This document shows positions 22,450 through 30,739 of a DNA stretch of 31,329 nucleotides, one piece after another. Where the stretch lies: assembly GCA_900770225.1 (NCBI GenBank), contig CAAGJU010000250.1, positions 1 through 31,329 on the forward strand, read 5' to 3'. The notes below the pieces were generated by a model. That model searched no databases and was not told the origin of the DNA. It was given only the letters and a program-made list of their open reading frames with translations. Positions within the stretch are counted from its first letter, which is position 1. Each line of letters begins with the position of its first letter. The translations under genes were made by a program, and so were the position numbers. Source of the stretch: Lachnospiraceae bacterium. GTDB lineage: Bacteria > Bacillota > Clostridia > Lachnospirales > Lachnospiraceae.

Positions 22450-24060
22450 TCAGCCTTTTGCAGCGGGCTTGCCGGAACGCGCATACGTTTCCGCCATCTC
22501 TGCCATCTCGTCCGCGGTTTTCTCCGTGAACTGCCCCGGCAGAAGCCGCCAGCGCCAGTTATCGCCGCAGGTGCCGGGCGTATTGATCCTCGCTTCACTG
22601 CCGAGTCCCAGCCAGTCCTGGATCGGGATAATGCAGAGATCAGCCGTACTCGCCATCGCCAGGCGGATCAGGTCTTTCGGATCATGTACCCTGTGACCCA
22701 CATAGCGGTTGAGATGCTGACGCGTTTTTCTGTCAATCGACTGCAGCCATCCCGCAGCCGTGTCATTGTCATGCGTGCCTGTATAGACCACGCAGTTCTT
22801 ATCATAGCAGAACGGGAGGTAGGGATTGTCATTGTCGCTGTCAAAAGCGAACTCGATGATCTTCATCCCGGGATAACCGGATTTCTTTACCATCTTCACA
22901 ACGCCGTCTGACAGCAGGCCGAGATCCTCGGCGATCACCTCAAGCTTACCCAGCTGCTTTTTTGCTGCCCGGAAGAGCTCCAGGCCCGGTCCTTCCTCCC
23001 AGTGACCTGACGCAGCCGTAGGTGCTCCGTACGGAACACTCCAGTAATCATGGAAGCCGCGGAAATGGTCAAGCCGCACCACATCATAGAGTTCCTTCAT
23101 ACGGGTCAGACGACGTATCCACCATGCATATCCCGTTTCCTTCTGATATGTCCAGTCATACAGCGGATTTCCCCAGAGCTGGCCGTCCGCGCTGAACACG
23201 TCCGGGGGGCAGCCGGCAACAGCCGTCGGGACGAAGTTTTCATCCATCTGGAACAGCTTCGGGTCCGACCATGCATCCGCACCGTCCATCGATACATAGA
23301 TCGGGATGTCACCGATGATCCGGATGCCGTGGCTGTGCGCATATTTTTTCAGGGCGTTCCACTGTCTGTCAAATTCATACTGCTGAAAATAAATGAAGCC
23401 GATCTCGTCCGCATGCGCCTCACGAAAGGTATCGAGCGCTGCTGTGTCACGCTTCTTCAGAGGATCCGGCCAGGTATTCCACGGGCGATCCTCCTCCGCT
23501 TTCAGAATGGCCATAAAGAGAGCGTAATCCGGCAGCCAGTCTGCTGTGCGTTGCAGAAAATCATTGTAATCAGCCGGCTTTTCCTGCTGCCGGAAACGGT
23601 CGTATGCCATCTGCAGAGCGGCGCCGTGCATTTTTCTCACGTACTCATAATCCACGTACATGGCTGCTTTCGCCGGCTCAGCTGTTGTGCTTTCTGTGTC
23701 TTCCGAAGCATGCTTTGTCGCAGCTTCTGCTGCTTCCGCATTCCGCTTTGCCGCTTCCTTTGCCGCTTCCTCTGCGGCCTCTGCCGCTTCTTCCGCTTCC
23801 CGGCATTCCGCAGCGGTCAGCAGTCCGTCATCCTGCAGGCGGTCGAGAGCAATGAAATAGGGATTACCCGCAAACGTCGAATACGACTGATACGGGGAAT
23901 CCCCTTTTCCGACGGGCCCGAGCGGGAGCACCTGCCAGTAAGACTGGCCTGCTCTCGCCAACAGGTCGATAAACGCATCTGCTTCTTTTGAAAAACCGCC
24001 GATTCCGTACGCCGTAGGGAGTGACGATACCGGCAGTAAAACACCGCATGCTCTTTTCAT
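22450..24060 (-). CDS. malQ: 4-alpha-glucanotransferase (amylomaltase), copy 1
   Basis: GH77 enzyme that transfers alpha-1,4-glucan segments between maltodextrins and frees glucose. The 536 residues include the entry motif YWQVLPLGPVGKGDSPYQSYSTFAGN (41 onward), RIIGDIPIYVSMDGADAW, the nucleophile D331 in VVRLDHFRGFHDYW, the acid/base E378 in IAEDLG, and D431 in GTHDNDT. ATG start with GAGGAAG upstream. Residues 88-134 (23659-23799) are an Ala/Glu/Lys-rich low-complexity insert that probably forms a helix or disordered arm. The paralogue at 25387-27027 has an unrelated insert at the same place. The two copies flank the LacI regulator. Confidence 0.96.
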   Translation of the reverse strand: MKRACGVLLPVSSLPTAYGIGGFSKEADAFIDLLARAGQSYWQVLPLGPVGKGDSPYQSYSTFAGNPYFIALDRLQDDGLLTAAECREAEEAAEAAEEAAKEAAKRNAEAAEAATKHASEDTESTTAEPAKAAMYVDYEYVRKMHGAALQMAYDRFRQQEKPADYNDFLQRTADWLPDYALFMAILKAEEDRPWNTWPDPLKKRDTAALDTFREAHADEIGFIYFQQYEFDRQWNALKKYAHSHGIRIIGDIPIYVSMDGADAWSDPKLFQMDENFVPTAVAGCPPDVFSADGQLWGNPLYDWTYQKETGYAWWIRRLTRMKELYDVVRLDHFRGFHDYWSVPYGAPTAASGHWEEGPGLELFRAAKKQLGKLEVIAEDLGLLSDGVVKMVKKSGYPGMKIIEFAFDSDNDNPYLPFCYDKNCVVYTGTHDNDTAAGWLQSIDRKTRQHLNRYVGHRVHDPKDLIRLAMASTADLCIIPIQDWLGLGSEARINTPGTCGDNWRWRLLPGQFTEKTADEMAEMAETYARSGKPAAKG

Positions 24061-24184
24061 GGCTTCCTCACATCTTCATATATACCGACTGCAGGCATCG
24101 CGAAGCGACAGAGCAGTTTTCGGTTTCACATCTGTTGTGGTGCGCACACGGCGCACATGTCAGTCTTTTCCTGATTCCTGTATC

Positions 24185-25258
24185 TCATGCGTGCAGTAGC
24201 TCGGCTCTGGGTGAAACGGCATGCAGATCGAGCACGGAATCTCTCTCATGAAGCTCCGCCTCATACAGCAGGTGTTTGCGCTCCTTGCTTCCGTTGATCT
24301 GATCCATCAGCAGACGGACGGAAGATTCCGTCATCTTCTGCACCGGCTGTATCACGGTCGTCATGGAAGGCTCCATGTACCTTGTCAGCTCAATACCGTC
24401 GAATCCGACCACGGAGATATCCTCCGGAATCCGGAGTCCTGCGTCATAGATTGCCTTGTAGGCACCAATGGCCATCCTGTCAGCGATCACGAACACGGCG
24501 GTGAATTTCTTCCTTCCTTTCAGAAGGCGCGTCATCATCTGATAGCCGTTGGCTTCCGTATACTCCTGATTCTTCTCATCCATGAAGGCCACAAGGTCCT
24601 CATCATAGGCAATGCCGTTTTCCTCGAGCGCCCTGCGGTAACCTCTCAGACGCATCATGCCGACATTGGTATCTCCGCGGACACCGGTCAGCATCGCGAT
24701 CTGTCTGTGGCCCTTGTCACAGAGGTAGGAAACGACCTTATGTGCTTCCTTTTCATCATCTATGGAAACGGAAGATACATGGGCCCCGCCGTTCGGATCG
24801 TTCACGCCGAAACCGGCAACGGAACACAGGACCAGTGGTACATGAATCCTCTTCAGTACCACATCCGGATAATCCATGGTACCGCCGAGAAGGATGATGC
24901 CCTTCAGTCTTTTTTCCTTGGCGATTTCCTCAGCCACATAGACTTCATCGGCGCTTCCGGAGATCGTATGGAGAAAGTAATCACAGCCGGCAGCGACCAG
25001 CTCTTTCTGAAAATAGGGGAACATTCCCTGAAAAAACGGATTGTTGATACCTTTGACGATCAGGGCAACGGTATTGGATTCTGACATTTTCAGGTTCCGG
25101 GCGCTATTGTTGGGAATGTAATTGAATTCCCTGACCACCTGCATGACCCGTTCGCGGGTCTTTTCGTTGATCGCCGGATCATTATTGATAGCTCTGGACA
25201 CCGTGCTGATACTGACGTCACAGATTCTCGCAATATCCTTGATTGTCATCGTTGCCAT
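24185..25258 (-). CDS. LacI-family transcriptional regulator
   Basis: Sugar-responsive repressor of the LacI/GalR type, 357 residues. The N-terminus is the helix-turn-helix TIKDIARICDVSISTVSRAINNDPAINEKTRERV with the hinge helix region (YIPNNSARNLKMS). The rest is the periplasmic-binding-protein-like sensor with NTVALIVKGINNPFF, GIILLGGTMDY, IAMLTGVRGDTN, DRMAIGAYKAIYDAGLRIPEDISVVGFDGIELTRYMEPSMTTV. I chose ATG at 25258 (MATMTIKD, AGGAG six nt upstream); a frame extension to 25291 and a start at 25249 are also open. It lies between the two malQ genes and is the obvious candidate to bind the cre/LacI-like operators before the transporter operon, with maltose or a maltodextrin as likely effector (inferred). 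Confidence 0.95.
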   Translation of the reverse strand: MATMTIKDIARICDVSISTVSRAINNDPAINEKTRERVMQVVREFNYIPNNSARNLKMSESNTVALIVKGINNPFFQGMFPYFQKELVAAGCDYFLHTISGSADEVYVAEEIAKEKRLKGIILLGGTMDYPDVVLKRIHVPLVLCSVAGFGVNDPNGGAHVSSVSIDDEKEAHKVVSYLCDKGHRQIAMLTGVRGDTNVGMMRLRGYRRALEENGIAYDEDLVAFMDEKNQEYTEANGYQMMTRLLKGRKKFTAVFVIADRMAIGAYKAIYDAGLRIPEDISVVGFDGIELTRYMEPSMTTVIQPVQKMTESSVRLLMDQINGSKERKHLLYEAELHERDSVLDLHAVSPRAELLHA

Positions 25259-25386
25259 TTTCTGCTCCTGCTGCATTTTCAGCCGGTACATCCCTGTACG
25301 GCTGTATTTCCTGTATTTCCTTTATTTTATCTGCCCTGGCGTACCCTCATGACGCTTTCAGACGATTCCGCCGGGCCGGCCTGCTG

Positions 25387-27027
25387 TCACGCATCCTCAC
25401 GCAGCCTGCCGTATGTCTCCGTGATACCGCGGATTCTTCTGGCAAGCTTCGCATTGCAGGCACCTTTCGCCATGCGCCAGTGCCAGTTGGTGCCCATGGT
25501 ACTCGGATGATTGATCCTGGCGCTGTTATCCAGTCCAAGCCAGTCGTTCATGGGAATGATGCAGGTATTCGCCACGGATCCCTCTGCCGCCCGGATCATC
25601 CGGTCGCAGATTTCCTGCGGATCATCGGAAGATGCCGCCAGATACTCCCGCAGATTCCTGCGCTCCGAAGGAAGAATACTCTGATACCATCCGACGACTG
25701 TCTCATTATCATGTGTACCGGTATATACTACACAGTTGGAAGAATAATTGTAAGGCTTATACTGCTCCGCTCCGCTGGAATCGCGTGAATCAAAAGCAAA
25801 CTCCAGCACCTTCATATTCGGAAATCCTGTATTCCTGACCAGCTCGCGCACACTCTGTGTAATGTAGCCCAGATCCTCCGCGATGATCGGCAGCTCGCCG
25901 AGCTCGCTCCGGATGGCATTGAAAAGCTTCATGCCCGGGCCCTTCTCCCACTGACCGTTTCTCGCCGTCTTCTCTCCTGCCTTTACAGAAAAATATTCGT
26001 CGAAGCCACGGAAATGGTCAATGCGGATCACATCGTAAAACTCACAGCATTTGCGGATCCGTCGTATCCACCAACTATAGTTATCCTGCTCCATTTTTTT
26101 CCAATTGTAAAGTGGATTCCCCCAGAGCTGTCCGTCAGCACAGAACCCGTCTCCCGGAACACCGGCGACGGCCGTCGGCAAATACTGTTCATTTACCTGA
26201 AACATCGTCGGATTCGCCCAGAAATCAGCACTGTCCGGCGATACATAGATCGGTATATCACCGATGATACGGATACCGCGGCTGTTCACATACGCTTTCA
26301 GAGACTTCCACTCGCGATCAAATTCATATTGGAGGAATTCATAGAAACTGATTTCATCGGAAAGTTTCTCTGTCCAGCTGCGCAGTGCGGCGGGTTCGCG
26401 GTACCGTATATCATCGTCCCACTGTGTGAAGGGTGCTCCGCCAAAGACATCCTTCAGGGCCATGAAAAGCGCATAATCGTGGAGCCATTCCTTATTGGCT
26501 TCCGCAAACCTCCGGAATGCATCTCCTTCTCCGGCGTCCTTCCAGCGGGCGTATGCTTTTCTGAGCACTTTGAAACGATGCTCATACTGAAAGCCATAGT
26601 CAACACCCGAGACGCTGTTATGCGCGGGATTGTCATTTTTCATTGAAGCCGTCCCTTTTACGGAAACGGTCTTTTCTTTTGCTGATGAAGCTGTTTCTTT
26701 TCCGGAAGCAGCCTTATGATTTGCCGAAGCCGATGATTCTGCGGCAGGTTTCTGCTCCAGCTCACGGCATTCGCTTTTTTTCAGAAGTCCTCTCCGGATC
26801 AGTTCATCCGGATCGATGAAATAAGGATTCCCCGCGAACGTGGAAAACGACTGGTAGGGGGAATCGCCATAACCGGTCGGACCGACCGGAAGGATCTGCC
26901 AGTAAGACTGTCCGCTTTTCTGCAGAAAATCTGCAAATTTGCGCGCTTCTGCTGACATGCAGCCAATGCCGTATTTACCGGGCAGGCTGAAGATCGGCAT
27001 TAAAATACCACTGGCACGTTTGTTCAT
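25387..27027 (-). CDS. malQ: 4-alpha-glucanotransferase (amylomaltase), copy 2
   Basis: Second GH77 disproportionating enzyme, 546 residues, clearly homologous to the copy at 22450-24060 but well diverged, so not a recent duplication. Motifs: YWQILPVGPTGYGDSPYQSF, RIIGDIPIYVSPDSADFW, nucleophile D337 in VIRIDHFRGFDEYF, acid/base E384 in IAEDLG, D440 in GTHDNETVVGW, and the C-terminal NHPSTMGTNWHWR. ATG start with GGGAGAG. Residues 91-141 (26605-26757) are a Ser/Ala/Lys-rich low-complexity insert. It is the first metabolic gene after malG, separated by a hairpin, so it likely shares the transporter transcript. Division of labour between the two MalQ enzymes (imported dextrins versus glycogen) is possible but unproved. 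Confidence 0.96.
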   Translation of the reverse strand: MNKRASGILMPIFSLPGKYGIGCMSAEARKFADFLQKSGQSYWQILPVGPTGYGDSPYQSFSTFAGNPYFIDPDELIRRGLLKKSECRELEQKPAAESSASANHKAASGKETASSAKEKTVSVKGTASMKNDNPAHNSVSGVDYGFQYEHRFKVLRKAYARWKDAGEGDAFRRFAEANKEWLHDYALFMALKDVFGGAPFTQWDDDIRYREPAALRSWTEKLSDEISFYEFLQYEFDREWKSLKAYVNSRGIRIIGDIPIYVSPDSADFWANPTMFQVNEQYLPTAVAGVPGDGFCADGQLWGNPLYNWKKMEQDNYSWWIRRIRKCCEFYDVIRIDHFRGFDEYFSVKAGEKTARNGQWEKGPGMKLFNAIRSELGELPIIAEDLGYITQSVRELVRNTGFPNMKVLEFAFDSRDSSGAEQYKPYNYSSNCVVYTGTHDNETVVGWYQSILPSERRNLREYLAASSDDPQEICDRMIRAAEGSVANTCIIPMNDWLGLDNSARINHPSTMGTNWHWRMAKGACNAKLARRIRGITETYGRLREDA

Positions 27028-27045
27028 CTGTCTCTCCCTTATCTG

Positions 27046-27078
27046 CCGGAAGCCGCCTTGCGATAAGACGGCTTCCGG
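27046..27078 (-). other. Intercistronic stem-loop between malG and malQ
   Basis: Ten perfect pairs (CCGGAAGCCG 27046-27055 with CGGCTTCCGG 27069-27078), extended by CTT/AAG past a mismatch. No T-run follows on the minus strand, so it is more likely an mRNA 3'-end stabiliser or processing site protecting the malEFG transcript than a terminator. Confidence 0.7.
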
Positions 27079-27108
27079 AAATCATCTGAATACTGGACCG
27101 GATAACGA

Positions 27109-28017
27109 TCAGCCCTTGACGGCTCCGGCCACAACACCTTCAATAATGTACTTCTGTGCAGCCATGTAGAAGACAACGATCGGAACGATCGCAAGTACAA
27201 GGACTGCCATCATAGCGCCCCAGTCGATCTGACCATGGGACTGTTTCAGGAACTGAATGGCGATCGGGATGGTACGATACTTCTTGATATCCAGTACGAG
27301 GTAAGGAAGAAGGAAGTCGTTCCAGATCCACATGGCATCCAGAATAGCAACTGTGATGATCGTAGGCTTCATAACCGGCAGGATGATCTTGAAATACGTC
27401 TGTACCGGCGTGCAGCCATCGATGCAGGCTGCCTCTTCAAGCTCGATCGGGATCTCCTTGACGAAGCCTGTAAACATAAAGACCGCAAGCCCCGCACCAA
27501 AGCCCAGATAGACCACGCAGATCCCGACCGGGTTCGACAGATGGAGAATGTTTGCAAACTTGGAGAGGGTAAACATGACCATCTGAAACGGCACGATCAT
27601 GGAGAACATGCAAAGCAGGTAGATCAGCCGTGTCGCCCAGTTTTTAACTCTCACTACATACCATGCTGTCATGGAGCAGAAAAGTATGATGAGAAATACG
27701 GAAACAACCGTGATGAAGATCGAATATCCGAAGCACTGGAAGAAGTTCGTCTTGGTAATCGCGTTTGCATAGTTCTTGAGTCCTACAAAGGTCTTGGAAA
27801 CGCCCTTTGCCCAAGCATCAAAGCCTCTGGTGATCGAAATATAGCTCAGGCTGAACGGTGCCTTGAAGATATACGCTTTTCTCTTAAAGGAGTTCAGAAG
27901 TACGATCAGGAGCGGCAGAATCCATACGACGGACAGCACGGTAAAAAATATGGACCAAGCAGTACCGTGCTTTGTACGTCTTGCAGCGGAAACTTCATTT
28001 TCTCTGCTCTTAGCCAT
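27109..28017 (-). CDS. Maltodextrin-type ABC transporter permease (MalG-like)
   Basis: Inner-membrane permease of a carbohydrate uptake-1 ABC importer, 302 residues. Six hydrophobic segments are visible, the first at about residues 20-40 (FFTVLSVVWILPLLIVLLNSF). The EAA loop that contacts the ATPase is EEAACIDGCTPVQTYFKIILPVMKP. It ends in the MalG-like KYIIEGVVAGAVKG. The ATG overlaps the stop of the upstream permease gene by one base (TAATG), so the two are translationally coupled. Context (malE-like, two malQ, glgP) suggests maltose or maltodextrin as substrate, though the sequence does not fix it. No ATPase gene is present; such systems commonly share an MsmX-type ATPase encoded elsewhere. 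Confidence 0.93.
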   Translation of the reverse strand: MAKSRENEVSAARRTKHGTAWSIFFTVLSVVWILPLLIVLLNSFKRKAYIFKAPFSLSYISITRGFDAWAKGVSKTFVGLKNYANAITKTNFFQCFGYSIFITVVSVFLIILFCSMTAWYVVRVKNWATRLIYLLCMFSMIVPFQMVMFTLSKFANILHLSNPVGICVVYLGFGAGLAVFMFTGFVKEIPIELEEAACIDGCTPVQTYFKIILPVMKPTIITVAILDAMWIWNDFLLPYLVLDIKKYRTIPIAIQFLKQSHGQIDWGAMMAVLVLAIVPIVVFYMAAQKYIIEGVVAGAVKG

Positions 28018-28874
28018 TATCTTTCCACCTCCTTGCTCGTCGTGATCTTATTCTGAATAACAGCGATCACAGCTACCATGATAAAGAAGAGTACTGCTTT
28101 CGCCTGTCCGACGCCCTGCCAGCCTGTCGTGCCGTACATGGTGTCATAAATGTTAAGCGCGAGCAGCTCGGAAAGCTTGCCGGGGTTGCCGCCTGTCAGT
28201 GCGTAGTTCTGATCGAAAAGCTTGAAGCCGTTCGTCAGTGTCAGGAATGTGCAGATCGTGATCGTCGGACGGAGCATCGGAATGATGACGTTCTTCAGGA
28301 TCTCCCAGTTGTTTGCACCATCTATTTTTGCTGCCTCGATCAGATCCGACGGAACGTTCTGGATACCGGCGATGTAGATGATCATCATGTATCCGATCTG
28401 CTGCCAGCAGACTACGATGACCAGGCCCCAGAAAGCCGTCCACTGTGTCGAAACAATTGTTTTCGAATAATCATCAAGAATGGCATTGAAGATCATCAAC
28501 CATACATAGGAAAGTACGATGCCTCCGATCAGATTCGGGAGGAAGAATGCCGTTCTGAAAAATGTGGTTCCCTTAATTCCTCTGGTGAGCGCCATGGCAA
28601 TGGCAAATGCCACTACATTGATGATGACGACGGTTACCGCCGTGAACAGGCAGGTGTACCAGATCGAATGAAGGAACGTTGTATCAAGCTGTCCATTGAC
28701 ATAGAAGATTCTGCTGTAGTTCAGCAGACCGGTCCATTTCCAGTCTGTAACTGTTGTGAATTTGCAGAACGAAAGGAAAATGCCATATACGAAAGGAACG
28801 ATAAATCCGATGATAAAAGCCAGCATCGTAGGAAGTACGAATAGCGGCCAGTATTTCTTTGTGGTTTTCTCCAT
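28017..28874 (-). CDS. Maltodextrin-type ABC transporter permease (MalF-like)
   Basis: Partner permease, 285 residues, six predicted membrane spans, the first at about residues 10-32 (LFVLPTMLAFIIGFIVPFVYGIFLSF). EAA loop: EAAKIDGANNWEILKNVIIPMLRPTI. It lacks the large periplasmic domain and extra N-terminal spans of enteric MalF, as is normal for Gram-positive versions. It follows the binding-protein gene after a 197-bp gap that contains a terminator-like hairpin at 28998-29035, which would reduce its expression relative to the binding protein. It forms the heterodimeric channel with the MalG-like protein. Confidence 0.93.
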   Translation of the reverse strand: MEKTTKKYWPLFVLPTMLAFIIGFIVPFVYGIFLSFCKFTTVTDWKWTGLLNYSRIFYVNGQLDTTFLHSIWYTCLFTAVTVVIINVVAFAIAMALTRGIKGTTFFRTAFFLPNLIGGIVLSYVWLMIFNAILDDYSKTIVSTQWTAFWGLVIVVCWQQIGYMMIIYIAGIQNVPSDLIEAAKIDGANNWEILKNVIIPMLRPTITICTFLTLTNGFKLFDQNYALTGGNPGKLSELLALNIYDTMYGTTGWQGVGQAKAVLFFIMVAVIAVIQNKITTSKEVER

Positions 28875-28997
28875 GATGTTCCCTCTCCCTGTGAAGCTTA
28901 CATCACATACATCATTTGTTACGCTGTAAAAATAATGGCAGCAGGTAAATCCCCCACAGTAGCCCGGTCGGCTGCCTCATCCGGCCTGTTTTGGGTG

Positions 28998-29035
28998 AAA
29001 AAGCCGGGCGGTTGGAATTTCCACCCACCCGGCTT
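28998..29035 (-). terminator. Terminator/attenuator between binding protein and permease genes
   Basis: AAGCCGGG/CCCGGCTT arms (29001-29008/29028-29035) with an additional inner stem, followed on the minus strand by TTTTT (28998-29002). It lies 37 nt after the binding-protein stop. Partial termination here would give more binding protein than permease, a common arrangement. Confidence 0.82.
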
Positions 29036-29071
29036 CATTTTTGCTGATATTCAGTTTCAGGTCAGCTTCTG

Positions 29072-30589
29072 TTATGAAGCGCTGGAGGAAGAAACTGCCT
29101 CGCCGTCGCTCTCATGTGCGAGCTTCCACTGATTAGCCCAGCCGTCTACGAATGCGGTCTTAACAGCATCCCAGTCGCCGGAGCCATCGGTGTAAGCGGT
29201 CAGAGCAGATACAACATCTGCACGCCAGTCATCTACGTTAGGAGTTGCGTTGAATGCCCATGCTACAGAAGTCTTACCATCGTTGGTGTACTCGGTAGCC
29301 TTTGCACCGAATTCGTTCGTCGGAGCGTAGTCACCGGTGAAAGTATCGAACGGAGCTGAGAGACCCATGGTATTGGTGATGGCATCGCGGCCCTCATCAG
29401 AAGTGATTACCCAGTTCAGGAAAGCAAGAGATGCATCGATGTCTTCCTGCGGAGCCTGGCTGTTAACTGCCCAGTGGTTCTCAGTACCTACGCAGAGGCC
29501 TTCGTTCTCATCGTCTACACCAAAGTAGATCGGGATCATGGTCAGGTCATCATCAGCTGTCAGATAGCCGTTGTCACCGGAAGCATCTTTGAGTGCTGCG
29601 TACTCCCAGTCGCCGTTCTGATAGAAGATTGCCTCTTCCATACCGAACTCCTGCTCAGCGTTGTAAGTACCGCCTGCCAGAGTCTTGGGATCAGCACCGG
29701 AATCAGATACGTACATATCCCATACATTCTTGAACTGATCCAGGTAAGTTCCCTTGATGGTAGCTTCACCGGCTGTCGGATCCTCAAGGCCGTCATCCTT
29801 GAACTCATAGTACAGAGGAAGGTTTGCCAGATGTCCGGAGAATCTCCAGGAAGAGCTGTCGTCCAGACCTGCTGATGTGAATGCACCAGTCAGCTCAGTA
29901 CCAAACTTCTGGTTGTACTCATCCAGACGGCTCTGGATATCATCGGCAACTGCCTTCAGAGTATCGAAATCCTTGATGTCATCGACAGAGGAGATCTTTG
30001 CATTGTCCATCTGGCAGTAGTTGTTCAGAAGGGTCTCGTTAACGATGATGCCGTATGCTTCGTAGCAGTTAGCGATGCCGGCAACCTTGCCGTTGTAGTT
30101 TACATCGAGGGAATGATCCGTTACATGTTTGTACAGATCCGTATCCTTCAGATCGTAGGTGTAAGCATCCCAGGTCTGAGCGTCTGTGGAGCTGCCGATG
30201 TTGAAGATTGTCGGAGCCTCGGTCTTTGCCATCTCGGACTGAAGTGTTGTTGCATACTGTCCGTCAGCTGCTGTCACAACGGTTACCGGAACGCCGGTCT
30301 GATCGGTGTAATCGGAAGCCAGCTGCTGCCATGCATCATCAGTCTCAGGCTTGAAGTTGAGGAGATAAACCTCTCCGTCTCCGGAAGCTGCTGTGCTTGT
30401 GCTTGCTGCTGCCGAAGTGGAAGATACTGCTTCCGATGTTGCTGAGCTGCTTGTGCTCTCCGCAGCTGCTGAGCTGGAAGATGCTGCACTGGATGCGCTG
30501 CTTGTGGAAGCAGTGCTGGAACCGCAGCCTGCCAGCATACCTGCTGTCATAGCTGCACCAACGATGACACTAACAACTTGCTTTTTCAT
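29072..30589 (-). CDS. Extracellular sugar-binding lipoprotein (MalE-like)
   Basis: Solute-binding protein of the ABC importer, 505 residues, tethered to the outer face of the membrane. The signal peptide ends in a lipobox LAGC with C22 as the lipidated residue. Residues 24-69 are an almost pure Ser/Ala/Thr linker. The mature domain is a family-1 (carbohydrate) binding fold. It contains VYLLNFKPETDDAWQQLASDYT, TIFNIGSSTDAQTW, FYQNGDWEYAALKDASG, ENHWAVNSQAPQEDIDASLAFLNWVITSDEG. It ends in a short Ser-rich tail. ATG start, AGGAGG about 10 nt upstream. First gene of the operon behind the operator-rich promoter region. Substrate inferred as maltose/maltodextrin from neighbours; other oligosaccharides are not excluded. 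Confidence 0.94.
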   Translation of the reverse strand: MKKQVVSVIVGAAMTAGMLAGCGSSTASTSSASSAASSSSAAAESTSSSATSEAVSSTSAAASTSTAASGDGEVYLLNFKPETDDAWQQLASDYTDQTGVPVTVVTAADGQYATTLQSEMAKTEAPTIFNIGSSTDAQTWDAYTYDLKDTDLYKHVTDHSLDVNYNGKVAGIANCYEAYGIIVNETLLNNYCQMDNAKISSVDDIKDFDTLKAVADDIQSRLDEYNQKFGTELTGAFTSAGLDDSSSWRFSGHLANLPLYYEFKDDGLEDPTAGEATIKGTYLDQFKNVWDMYVSDSGADPKTLAGGTYNAEQEFGMEEAIFYQNGDWEYAALKDASGDNGYLTADDDLTMIPIYFGVDDENEGLCVGTENHWAVNSQAPQEDIDASLAFLNWVITSDEGRDAITNTMGLSAPFDTFTGDYAPTNEFGAKATEYTNDGKTSVAWAFNATPNVDDWRADVVSALTAYTDGSGDWDAVKTAFVDGWANQWKLAHESDGEAVSSSSAS

Positions 30590-30636
30590 CCTGTGTTTTC
30601 CTCCTTCTTAGAAAAACAATGTATTTTAATACTGGA

Positions 30637-30650
30637 TGGTATCGTTTCCA
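30637..30650 (-). promoter_or_regulatory. cre/LacI-like operator O3 in the leader
   Basis: On the minus strand TGGAAACGATACCA, one mismatch from the cre consensus TGNAARCGNWWWCA. It lies in the transcribed leader about 50 bp before the start codon and could act as a roadblock or auxiliary looping site. Confidence 0.55.
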
Positions 30651-30679
30651 CGGTATCGAAAAACATTTGAATTAAACCG

Positions 30680-30699
30680 TTTTCAGTATATCCTGAAAA
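30680..30699. promoter_or_regulatory. Second type of inverted repeat in the leader
   Basis: TTTTCAG (30680-30686) and CTGAAAA (30693-30699) flank a 6-bp AT-rich centre. It differs from the CG-centred cre-like sites, although its left half overlaps a weak cre-like match (30672-30685, two mismatches). It also contains TATACT on the minus strand, so it might cover an alternative -10. The binding protein is unknown. Confidence 0.4.
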
Positions 30700-30717
30700 T
30701 CCTTTATTTATTTGGAT

Positions 30718-30731
30718 TGGAAACGTTTTCT
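30718..30731 (+). promoter_or_regulatory. cre/LacI-like operator O1 at the start site
   Basis: TGGAAACGTTTTCT, one mismatch from cre. It covers the predicted transcription start of the transporter operon (-10 at 30740-30745), a classic position for repression. Either CcpA or the local LacI-family protein could bind. Confidence 0.75.
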
Positions 30732-30739
30732 ATGCTCAT

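Noticed and set aside
27046..27078. Rho-independent terminator after malG
   Set aside because: The stem is strong but no T-run follows on the transcribed strand.
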